Below are positions 1 to 7,194 of a stretch of 8,686 nt of DNA, one piece after another. Each line of letters begins with the position of its first letter. The stretch's first letter is position 1. A model generated the notes under the pieces. It was not told where the DNA came from. It did not search any database and saw nothing but the letters and a program-made list of their open reading frames with translations. The stretch is from positions 1-8,686 of the forward strand of contig JAOZRY010000029.1 in NCBI GenBank assembly GCA_029939965.1. Reading direction: 5' to 3'. A program made the translations under genes and the position numbers. This DNA comes from Bacteroidales bacterium. GTDB lineage: Bacteria > Bacteroidota > Bacteroidia > Bacteroidales > 4484-276.

Positions 1-146
1 ATTTTGTGGGATTCATCCGTGCTGTTGCCATCAACAACGATATACTCTAATTCAACCCCGCATTCACGCTGTTGGATCACACTCTTTAACGTTTTTTCCA
101 AAAATTTTTCCCCGTTATAATTAGGGGTAATAATAGAAAAACGCAT
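1..146 (-). CDS. GT2-family glycosyltransferase, N-terminal fragment (cut by window edge)
   Basis: Reading the minus strand from the ATG at 146 gives an open frame of 48 codons that leaves the window without a stop. It begins MRFSIITPNYNGEKFLEKTL, followed by a region ending in EYIVVDGNSTDES. This is the classic start of a GT-A fold family 2 glycosyltransferase: the first beta strand and SIITPxYN nucleotide-binding element at residues 4-11, then the second strand with the VVDG-S-D element at residues 37-44. Such enzymes transfer a sugar from a nucleotide donor in the cytoplasm; the acceptor and sugar cannot be told from this fragment, and the DxD metal site lies outside the window. The start lies 2 nt after the stop of the nucleoside-hydrolase gene, with a weak GAG ribosome site inside that gene's last codons, so it is probably coupled and belongs to the same operon. 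Fold assignment is firm; substrate unknown. Confidence 0.9.
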   Translation of the reverse strand, partial: MRFSIITPNYNGEKFLEKTLKSVIQQRECGVELEYIVVDGNSTDESHK

Positions 147-148
147 TT

Positions 149-1168
149 TTACTCAACAATTTGATTATCAGTTTGCACCACAGAGAGCATCAACCCGTCA
201 ATAATATTTGAAAGTTGCTCAGTTTTTTCAGTCCAGATCATATAACGGTGCTGTCCGTCTTTTGTTTTGCTCCATTTATTATTGCCGGCATGATCAATTT
301 CTACTTTTCCATAAGCTGATAGAGCCCAATATGCATCCCAATCTTTCCCATACCCTGCTGCCTGTAATACCGCTATCTGATCCCAACTTTGTCGATCTTC
401 CAATCCATTATATAACTGATATGTTTTTTTTAGAGGATGATTAATTTTTATTTTTTTGAGCACTTTACCACTCAGGACTTTATAACCAATTTCATAGCCA
501 CTAAATAAAATTTCCGTTGGCCATTGCAAAACAACATATGAAGCAGCTTCTATATCATGATATATGTTCCACTCTCTACCGGCAGGAAATTTCCCTCCCA
601 TACAAACAATTCTGTTCACTTTCTTCTTTACCAGCTCTTTACCATTTAACTTACTGAATTTATCAGCTTTTGATATTAACAATTGATACAAGTTGCTGAA
701 ATATCCGACACTGACGATTGTAACAGATTTATCTGTGCTATTCGCAAGTATGTTTCTGTATAAAGCAGTAGCATCAGGGACATATGCCCTGCTTGTTATG
801 GTATTGGAATAGTTTTCTGCTATATATCTAGTATATTTTGATTCATGCGTTACCGTTGGTTTCTTAATTTCTCCAACAGGAATATCGGGTCGACCAAAGC
901 TTGTATTCAAAGCATCAAGACAAGCTGCTCCCCAAGGATCTCCGGAAGAAACCATCATTGCCAGAATTTTAACCTCTCCACTATTTACCAAAGCATGAAG
1001 AACTGCCACTGCACCAGCATCGTCAACATCTGAGGAAATATCTGTATCCAGTATTATATTGACGGCTTCGATTTGTCCTGCCCTCTCATGCAAGATAAAA
1101 AAAAAGATAGCGAATAGACTGATGGGAATTATTAAAAAGCTCTTTTTTCTCTGTTTTGTAAAATTCAC
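149..1168 (-). CDS. Exported or membrane-anchored nucleoside-hydrolase-fold protein
   Basis: This 339-residue protein (GTG start) belongs to the inosine/uridine-preferring nucleoside hydrolase fold, whose known members cleave the N-glycosidic bond of ribonucleosides using a Ca2+ ion. The calcium motif is LDTDISSDVDDAGAVAV (D41, D43, D47, D49, D50), a variant with two extra residues before the DD pair compared with the cytosolic DxDxxxDD form. Further family marks are MGG at 190-192, EWN-IYHD at 199-205 (sugar-binding Asn201) and SWDQ at 261-264 (D263, the last metal ligand, with Trp where classical enzymes have His). The N-terminus has KQRKK followed by a hydrophobic stretch at about 11-26, so the protein is a signal peptide or anchor type and acts outside the cytoplasm. 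The start is set at GTG 1168, which has a good ribosome site and lies 1 nt after the upstream stop; a TTG at 1210 would add 14 residues without benefit. Its presence in a glycan operon is unusual; it may act on a furanoside rather than a nucleoside (inference). Confidence 0.85.
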   Translation of the reverse strand: MNFTKQRKKSFLIIPISLFAIFFFILHERAGQIEAVNIILDTDISSDVDDAGAVAVLHALVNSGEVKILAMMVSSGDPWGAACLDALNTSFGRPDIPVGEIKKPTVTHESKYTRYIAENYSNTITSRAYVPDATALYRNILANSTDKSVTIVSVGYFSNLYQLLISKADKFSKLNGKELVKKKVNRIVCMGGKFPAGREWNIYHDIEAASYVVLQWPTEILFSGYEIGYKVLSGKVLKKIKINHPLKKTYQLYNGLEDRQSWDQIAVLQAAGYGKDWDAYWALSAYGKVEIDHAGNNKWSKTKDGQHRYMIWTEKTEQLSNIIDGLMLSVVQTDNQIVE

Positions 1169-1169
1169 G

Positions 1170-3269
1170 TTATCGACCTTCGATATGCAGTTTCCTTTGT
1201 GACAAATCAAGACTTATCATAGGCAGGAGAAACAACAACCCCAGATAAAGAAAATAATAATAACGCCAATTAAAAATTCTCAAATATATAAGGGGTAAAG
1301 CACCGGCAAATAAAACTGCTCCCAATATCGCAGAAGAGGGAAACCGCCAGAACAACAGAGTGGTTACCGGCAAAAGGGCTAAAAGAAATACAGGATTCCA
1401 TATAACCCATATCCATAATTTTTCATAACTTGCATTATAAACTTTCATAGCCAACTGTTTCAACCATGGGAATGGTGTTACTTCTTTTTTATACGGATAA
1501 ACGTCCCACCATCCAGAATGCAATAAGAACCAGTACGCATATCTATCTTTCAGAAAAAAATGAAATCTGTCCCATTTCTGGTCAGTCTGATTAAAATCTA
1601 ATACTGACAAATAGTCCTGTGTTATCCGTCCATAATTTTGTACGACATTTTCTATAGATACTTCTGAAACGTATTTGTTGAGTTCCTGTGTGACAAAATC
1701 TGTCCCCGGCACTTTCTCCAACTTTTGCAATGATCCATAAGCTATCAGACCGGAGCCGACAAAGAACAACAGCAATATAATTGTTTTTTTTACTGATACC
1801 AAACGCAGAAATACAAACATCATCGGTAAAACAATCCAATATACCAATCCGTTATGGCGAATGAGTCCAAGTGAAAGCCCTGCAAGGATAAGTGCGGTAA
1901 CATATTGTCCAGATAAAAAAAACTGACCAGACGATCGTTGCCAATAGAACTTAACCAGTGTACAAGCCCAGAAGACGACCAGTAATGCAAAAGGGACGTC
2001 CTTCCAAAGGGTGATATTATACGTCCCTAGGGGTACTGACATAAGAATAAACAAAAAGCATGGCAAAATGATCTTCAGTGTGACACCCTGGTTGTACAGC
2101 CCAAAAAAAAACCAGGAAATCAGCAGAGCCACCAATAGAATATGAACCACTGGAACAATAACTGGATTTCCGCATATCTGAAAAAGATATTTATATAAGA
2201 TCACATTTAACACAGGATGATCATTCAGGTACACATCCGGTAACGTTGCTGCCCGCCACACTTTAAGAGAATCCACAGACATTACGCCTGGCCAGAAAGC
2301 AACAAGCCATAAACCAAAAGCCAACAGACTACCACCAAACATGAGCCAGAAAACATAGCGTTTTCCCTTAAAAAAAGACGCCATGATACCACCTGTTTTG
2401 TAATAAAGTTGCACAAGTGAAGTTAGTAACCAGGTAGTTAATAATGCAAAAACCACCTGTTGAAATAACTGCACAGGAGAATAACGAGAATACATGCTGT
2501 CAAGGACGTTAAAAAATCGCCTTTCTCCTAGTATTATAGACGGTTCCTGTAACAAATCTACAACATGGCCTTTCCCATGGATTGCAACCGACGTGAGGTG
2601 AAGAGGCGCTCCTCCATCATTAAAAGCGCTTATTTTTAATGTGTCAACTGTATAGCGCGGCATATCCATAGCCACTTTAAATGAGCCATCATCCTGAATC
2701 AACCAATAATTTATCTGCTTAAACTTTGCCTCAACATTAGCTACATAAAGGTCATATTCCGCCTCAACACCATTGACAGAAACATATGCTATCCCTGAAT
2801 GGTTGTTAGTTCTAAATTTAAATCCAATCTGAGAATATGCCGAAACGGTCAAAGAAATAGTTTTCCCTTGAGAAAAGAATAATTCACCATCACGAAGAGG
2901 TACGTTTAAATCCAGTGCGCCAAGATCTATTTCTTTACCATCAATAACGATTGCAGCACAAAAAACTTCGTTACTCAATGACGCACCGTTTCTACGCCCA
3001 ACACCACCCAGCAATATTTTATTAGAGTGATTCTTATTAAGAGGTTTGATCAGTGGCCGGAACTCCCGTTTTTCATACCCGTTAAAACCGGCACCACTAT
3101 CCCAGTTTACCCGAAGCACTGGATTACCAGTTTGGCATTGCCCCTTAATTTCCAAACGAGAGGGTTCGTACCACCCAGAGCTGAGAACAAAATAGCAAAG
3201 TACGATGCTAAAGAGCATCACCCTGAATATCCATCTAAATTCATATAAAGAAGACGAATCACTCTTCAT
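1170..3269 (-). CDS. Polytopic GT-C-like membrane protein with N-terminal extracytoplasmic domain
   Basis: This 699-residue protein has a first membrane span at about 15-32, a soluble beta-rich region at about 35-265, then around ten hydrophobic spans between about 270 and 686. The membrane part carries marks I associate with GT-C-fold glycosyltransferases and the DUF6020-like group: FWPGVMSVDS (325-334, an Asp just after an early span, where GT-C enzymes place a catalytic acid), NDHP at 349-352, LWKDVPFA at 421-428 and RHNG at 471-474. Known GT-C enzymes use polyprenyl-phosphate sugars on the outer face of the inner membrane; by analogy this one may add a sugar to the exported glycan, but no donor or acceptor is evident. 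A second soluble loop lies at about 513-610 and is rich in aromatic residues. The ATG at 3269 overlaps the stop of the 42-residue gene by 4 nt (ATGA), with only a poor ribosome site, so translation is probably coupled. A polymerase/ligase role is an alternative. Confidence 0.75.
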   Translation of the reverse strand: MKSDSSSLYEFRWIFRVMLFSIVLCYFVLSSGWYEPSRLEIKGQCQTGNPVLRVNWDSGAGFNGYEKREFRPLIKPLNKNHSNKILLGGVGRRNGASLSNEVFCAAIVIDGKEIDLGALDLNVPLRDGELFFSQGKTISLTVSAYSQIGFKFRTNNHSGIAYVSVNGVEAEYDLYVANVEAKFKQINYWLIQDDGSFKVAMDMPRYTVDTLKISAFNDGGAPLHLTSVAIHGKGHVVDLLQEPSIILGERRFFNVLDSMYSRYSPVQLFQQVVFALLTTWLLTSLVQLYYKTGGIMASFFKGKRYVFWLMFGGSLLAFGLWLVAFWPGVMSVDSLKVWRAATLPDVYLNDHPVLNVILYKYLFQICGNPVIVPVVHILLVALLISWFFFGLYNQGVTLKIILPCFLFILMSVPLGTYNITLWKDVPFALLVVFWACTLVKFYWQRSSGQFFLSGQYVTALILAGLSLGLIRHNGLVYWIVLPMMFVFLRLVSVKKTIILLLFFVGSGLIAYGSLQKLEKVPGTDFVTQELNKYVSEVSIENVVQNYGRITQDYLSVLDFNQTDQKWDRFHFFLKDRYAYWFLLHSGWWDVYPYKKEVTPFPWLKQLAMKVYNASYEKLWIWVIWNPVFLLALLPVTTLLFWRFPSSAILGAVLFAGALPLIYLRIFNWRYYYFLYLGLLFLLPMISLDLSQRKLHIEGR
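1177..1181 (-). promoter_or_regulatory. Ribosome binding site that decides the nucleoside-hydrolase start
   Basis: GAAGG on the minus strand lies inside the last codons of the upstream membrane-protein gene and 8 nt before the GTG at 1168. This spacing is near ideal. The alternative TTG at 1210 has no comparable site and would overlap the upstream gene by 41 nt, so the GTG is preferred. Confidence 0.65.
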
Positions 3270-3394
3270 TTTTCAATTGCCGCATCCCGTTGGAAAAATT
3301 TTTTCTGATCCTGTTTTATTCTCTTATTTTCAAGGTATAGATAGGTTCCAAAAATAAAGAGTAGCAATGCAATCAAAAAAGAGACTCTCCACAT
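3266..3394 (-). CDS. Small single-span membrane protein, 42 residues
   Basis: A complete short frame fills the apparent gap between the GT4 gene and the GT-C-like gene. Its ATG shares one base with the TGA of the glycosyltransferase gene (TGATG at 3396-3392), and its TGA overlaps the ATG of the next gene (ATGA, 3269-3266). It begins MWRVSFLIALLLFIFG, a hydrophobic span at about residues 4-20, and continues into a strongly charged tail at 22-42 (ENKRIKQDQKK, then FFQRDAAIEK). Positive charges after the span suggest the tail is cytoplasmic and the N-terminus outside. I recognise no family. Overlaps at both ends in an operon whose other joins are equally tight are the main evidence that it is translated; the membrane-protein character and the neighbouring GT-C-like gene suggest a partner or regulator of that enzyme (inference). 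It has no strong ribosome site of its own, so it would depend on coupling. Confidence 0.75.
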   Translation of the reverse strand: MWRVSFLIALLLFIFGTYLYLENKRIKQDQKKFFQRDAAIEK

Positions 3395-5085
3395 CAAAAG
3401 ATCAAACTCTTTTTACCAAACAGTTTTCCAATAAACCCAATGGATTCTGGCGCAGCTGCTGACTTATCACTAGAAAATATACTTGAATTGTATGTATTAA
3501 CAAAATGACTGATCCCTGATTCTTTAAGCCTGACCATAACCTGGAGTTTATCGCCTGTTTTGCCACTACTTATGGCAGGTAAAATCAACTGAGGATCATC
3601 CCCATAGGAAAGAAAAAGATTGCGGTCACTAATATCAAGGCGCTGTATGGTACCGGCTGCATATAATGCATCAAACTGTTTCGACGATTCAAAATTCATC
3701 ACAATTGCGCCGGTTCTCAAATTAGTTATTATTATAGAATCAATTTCAATAACACCAAACCGCACACTGGGATCTATTCTCAAGTAAAAAGGCAATCCAG
3801 TAACGGGTATTTCCAGGGAGAGATCCGTAAAGTCGCCGCTTTTGTAGTGTCTCCAGCAGAAATCATCTCCACAAGGATCATTTTTTCCAGCCCAGTAGTA
3901 AAGCTGGATAAAATTATTTTCATCAACAGCCTCTTTTTTATCATCACATTCCCGCGATTGAAAACGTTTGATTTCGTTGACAGTTAAACGGTTTTTATGC
4001 TCTGCAATTAACCGTTTTGTATGTTTCTGTAAATAATTTCGATTAACTGCATTTTGTTCACTGATTTGCTGCAAGGTATTTTCAAACAGTGATGCTGCGC
4101 TATTCCAATCCGGCCATAATTCAGCAGCATCACGCGCTCCAGATTTCAACCGTGCCAATTCCCGTGGATTACTCTTTAAATAATTAAGATACTCCACAAC
4201 CTGCTGCTCATCATCTTTTGCTGCCACATAACTGTTTTTGTCATGCACTATGTATTCATCGTGCCCGGTTATGTCATAAACAATTGCTGTACCACCACAG
4301 TGGAACATCTCAAGAGGCGGACCAAACATTCCTTCGATATAACTGAGCTTGACCAGAACATCACATGAACGATAAATATCTGGTGTATCTTTAATAGGAA
4401 CTCTGGAAAAAACTCTATCCACTCCTGAAAACGCCTCAATGTCTGATGAAGTCAGCAGCCATATTTCATCAACATCGGCCTGGCAGCAGAGCTCAATGGA
4501 TCTGGGTACATTTTTATGAAATACGTCCACGGGTCCTTCAACAAGCACACGCAGTTTTCCATCATTCCGGGCAGTAATAACACCACCTTTCTCCTGATAA
4601 ATATCCTTGCGGATGCCGTTTCGTACCAGAAATGGATGATGATTATAGTTGTCAGATAAATACTTTTGTATCCATTGTGCTTCTGTTATAACCGGAATAT
4701 TAAATGAATACGTGCTTTCACATAGCATTTTAGATAAATCATTTCCCTGCGTGTCATGATTTTTGGCATCAGGTGCTGCCCAAAATCTGGATTCTATAGA
4801 TTGCACAAAATAAATATAATTATCAGCTGATAAGTGATAGAGCAAAAACGGACTCTCCCACCAGGTGGCAATAATAATATCAAACTGTTTTTTTTTTGCA
4901 ATTTTCAGGGTCAGCCATTCAAGGGTACCTGCTCCCTGATGCCATGCGTACTGTTCTGGGTTCACATACTCTTTTGTTATTATACACACCTCATGATCAG
5001 CCTTCATCAACCGGGAAGCATGTTCGTATATCACATAAGTTCCACCGCTGATCTCAGGCCACCCCAGTAAAAAACCAATATTCAT
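3394..5085 (-). CDS. GT4-type (GT-B fold) glycosyltransferase with C-terminal beta-rich domain
   Basis: This 563-residue cytoplasmic protein most likely transfers a sugar from a nucleotide donor to the growing surface glycan. Residues 1-170 look like the acceptor half of a GT-B enzyme: the strand IGFLLGWPEISGGTYVIYEH with its glycine turn, and VQSIESRFW at 94-102, an arrangement like that of WsaF-type rhamnosyltransferases. Residues 175-345 form the donor half, with VEGPVDVFHKNV (182-193) and the GT4 E-x7-E element EGMFGPPLE (E251, E259), followed by CGGTAIVYD. After a charged linker (about 345-390) comes a beta-rich domain at about 390-525 with YLRIDPSVRFG at 434-444, a pattern I associate with extra domains on enzymes of polysaccharide clusters; it may bind carbohydrate. 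The ATG overlaps the HAD gene stop by 4 nt (ATGA) and a GGGAG sits 11 nt upstream. An A10 run encodes K64-K66. Donor sugar unknown; rhamnose is only a guess. Confidence 0.85.
   Translation of the reverse strand: MNIGFLLGWPEISGGTYVIYEHASRLMKADHEVCIITKEYVNPEQYAWHQGAGTLEWLTLKIAKKKQFDIIIATWWESPFLLYHLSADNYIYFVQSIESRFWAAPDAKNHDTQGNDLSKMLCESTYSFNIPVITEAQWIQKYLSDNYNHHPFLVRNGIRKDIYQEKGGVITARNDGKLRVLVEGPVDVFHKNVPRSIELCCQADVDEIWLLTSSDIEAFSGVDRVFSRVPIKDTPDIYRSCDVLVKLSYIEGMFGPPLEMFHCGGTAIVYDITGHDEYIVHDKNSYVAAKDDEQQVVEYLNYLKSNPRELARLKSGARDAAELWPDWNSAASLFENTLQQISEQNAVNRNYLQKHTKRLIAEHKNRLTVNEIKRFQSRECDDKKEAVDENNFIQLYYWAGKNDPCGDDFCWRHYKSGDFTDLSLEIPVTGLPFYLRIDPSVRFGVIEIDSIIITNLRTGAIVMNFESSKQFDALYAAGTIQRLDISDRNLFLSYGDDPQLILPAISSGKTGDKLQVMVRLKESGISHFVNTYNSSIFSSDKSAAAPESIGFIGKLFGKKSLIF
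4888..4897 (-). repeat. Ten-base homopolymer inside the GT4 gene
   Basis: A run of ten A residues on the coding strand spans the end of an Ala codon and three Lys codons (K64-K66). It is the longest single-base run in the window. Runs of this length can slip during replication or transcription and would shift the frame early in the enzyme. Whether this happens here cannot be told from one sequence. Confidence 0.4.
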
Positions 5086-7190
5086 TTTCTGGAAAACTCC
5101 CTTTTATGCCGCCTCATGCCATCAAAATATTGGAAAAAGCCTATACCGAGCCGACGTAAAATTATAGGCGGCCAGATACCGCTTTCAAGTATTTCACTAT
5201 TGTGTAATACATTTTTAAGATTTAGCAGACGTTGTTTTAATGATGGAGTGTTTCCAGACTTAAAATCTGTGAACTCAAAAATGCCAAAATTTTCTAAATG
5301 GTACAGCCTTTCAAATAACTGGATTTCCGAACTGGTTGGCTTAAAAACTACTCTTGCATGTTGCCGTGCAAACCACTCAGAATCCGGTATTGTGCAATCT
5401 GCCGCAAGATATGCCTTGTTCAGACGACCTGCTAATTTCAAAAATTTTTCCTGTATGGGTTGTACCACATCTTGATACAATTTTCTCTCTTCAGGAAGAT
5501 CCAGGGTCATCACATTTATATCATCTTGACCATTGGATATTGTAAGCTGCACAATCTGTCCAATCCCGCCAGAATCAGACTTGTATTCCTGATCAGTATA
5601 ATATCCGTCTGCGCTGCCATGGGTGGCTCCTAATACCATTTCAAACAATGATCTGTTATTGTTATAAACGTTGAAAAAGGGAGATGGCTCAGGTCGATCA
5701 CTGAAAAGCAGCCCTGTTTTTCTATTATTGTCTTTAAGTTCTGTGGCAATTAATGATCCCATAAAATAGCCATGTATATCGACTTCAGCATTGAGAATAT
5801 GAAAAACATTATCCTGAATACTCCCTTTCCAGCCGACATCAACGATTGTTAAACCCTTTTGGATATAATCCACCCCAAAAGAATCCAGATAATGGATGAA
5901 ATTTCTTTTTTGTTGTATGCGATGTTCTTCATAAGCTATGTTAAAGGTATCTGATCCAAGTAAAGTTTGAAAATCCTGATGAGACCGCAAATCCAGCCTG
6001 CGGGCAAAATAGTCTAAACCAAGTTTTTCACAAAGTGATTGAGAAAAATTTTCACTAAAATTTAAACTGAGTAAAAATTCCCGCAGAGAGATATCACGAT
6101 AATGATCAAAAAGACGAAGAAAGTCTTCCTGCTCCAGAGAACGTAAGGAAGCAATAAATGTTGCTTTACGTGAAACAAACACATAATGAGATTTAACAAC
6201 CAAATAACCGAAAACTTCAATTTGAAAACGGTCAAAGATTTTTTTTAGAAATTCTCCCTCTTTTGAGAAGAAAAAAACATCTTTTATCTGTTTTGCATTA
6301 AGTTCCTCAAAGAGGAGATAAGAAAAGTACCATATACTGTATCCTATCTCTGAATAAACACTTTGCTGCTCCAATGCATCCTCAAATTTATAAACTATGG
6401 AAAAAGAATAGTCATCAGGGGTATTTGCAAACTTCTGATAAAACTGCTGTTGAGAGAGATTTTGAACATGAATTGCATTGCACCCATACTCCCGCGCCAT
6501 GGCAACATCTGCATGCGGATTATCCCCAATCATAAGCAATTGATCAGGACTGCAACCCAGTTCTTCGCAAATCCCTTTATACATCCGCCCTGTCCCCTTC
6601 ATCAAACCATAGTCGCTGGAGATAAAAACGTGATCGAACAAATCATCAAGACGGTGCTCCCTTAGCATCTTATGAAAATACACTGCTGGCAGATAAAAAT
6701 CAGAGACCAGTGCTGTTTTTATTTCATTTTCTCTGGCTGACCTTAATACCTGGATTGTTGCATCACATATTTCCTGCACCCCGAGTTCAACGGCAATCTC
6801 CAGGTTCAATAACATATCTGTGAAATTATGCTCCTTCCAACTGGATATTTCATCAACATCCCGCCTTTGGAGTTCCCGGAGGAAATAGCTGCAAAACTCG
6901 ACAAAAGCAAATTCCGGCTCGCCATTGGCTGCGATATTTTTCTCACAAAGATCTGTTTCAATTCTTTGGCGGATAGAATACAATTTTTCCCTGGAAAGCC
7001 CGGTCTTTAAAATTTTTTCCTGAAGGCATGCCGCAATAATTTTAGTGTGTTCCGGCTCGACACAGCGTACTACCAGAGTATCAAAAAAATCAAAGCATAA
7101 AACCGGGGGATGAATACATGATTTTCTCCAATTATTGATATATGTTATGACATCTTCAACAGTGTCATGCCCTATTATCCAGGTTTCCAT
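5082..7190 (-). CDS. HAD-superfamily protein of COG5610 type, two-domain
   Basis: This 702-residue protein starts with a HAD phosphatase-like domain at about 30-245. Motif I is CFDFFDTLVVR (D34, with Phe at +2 and D37 at +3), motif II is LVSDFYLP (S163), motif III is MKGTGRMYKG (K198) and motif IV is IGDNPHADVA (D223, D228). The insertion between motifs I and II (about 45-150) is the helical cap. Residues about 265-530 form a second domain seen in the COG5610 group that is common in surface-glycan clusters: VFFFSKEGEFLKKIF (305-319), FVSRKAT (338-344) and IVDVGWKGSIQD (449-460). The C-terminal 170 residues are unassigned. The protein is soluble and probably cytoplasmic. Motif I lacks the usual second Asp at +2, so ordinary phosphatase chemistry is uncertain. 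Its start is 4 nt after the wzt stop with no clear ribosome site, so it is probably coupled to wzt; it overlaps the GT4 gene by 4 nt. Substrate unknown. Confidence 0.85.
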   Translation of the reverse strand: METWIIGHDTVEDVITYINNWRKSCIHPPVLCFDFFDTLVVRCVEPEHTKIIAACLQEKILKTGLSREKLYSIRQRIETDLCEKNIAANGEPEFAFVEFCSYFLRELQRRDVDEISSWKEHNFTDMLLNLEIAVELGVQEICDATIQVLRSARENEIKTALVSDFYLPAVYFHKMLREHRLDDLFDHVFISSDYGLMKGTGRMYKGICEELGCSPDQLLMIGDNPHADVAMAREYGCNAIHVQNLSQQQFYQKFANTPDDYSFSIVYKFEDALEQQSVYSEIGYSIWYFSYLLFEELNAKQIKDVFFFSKEGEFLKKIFDRFQIEVFGYLVVKSHYVFVSRKATFIASLRSLEQEDFLRLFDHYRDISLREFLLSLNFSENFSQSLCEKLGLDYFARRLDLRSHQDFQTLLGSDTFNIAYEEHRIQQKRNFIHYLDSFGVDYIQKGLTIVDVGWKGSIQDNVFHILNAEVDIHGYFMGSLIATELKDNNRKTGLLFSDRPEPSPFFNVYNNNRSLFEMVLGATHGSADGYYTDQEYKSDSGGIGQIVQLTISNGQDDINVMTLDLPEERKLYQDVVQPIQEKFLKLAGRLNKAYLAADCTIPDSEWFARQHARVVFKPTSSEIQLFERLYHLENFGIFEFTDFKSGNTPSLKQRLLNLKNVLHNSEILESGIWPPIILRRLGIGFFQYFDGMRRHKREFSRK

Positions 7191-7194
7191 ATTA

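Noticed and set aside
208..444. Plus-strand open frames opposite the genes, such as 208-444, 845-1033, 3027-3248, 4834-5070, 5116-5475, 6363-6665 and 7255-7593
   Set aside because: All lie antisense inside well-supported minus-strand genes, and their translations look unlike real proteins and match no family I know.
1591..1839. 82-codon minus-strand frame inside the GT-C-like gene
   Set aside because: It is in another frame of a strongly supported membrane-protein gene, with no ribosome site or family resemblance.
3270..3393. Treating the stretch between the GT4 and GT-C-like genes as an intergenic regulatory region or terminator
   Set aside because: No hairpin followed by a T-run was seen, and the whole stretch is one coding frame with overlapping start and stop at the two ends.
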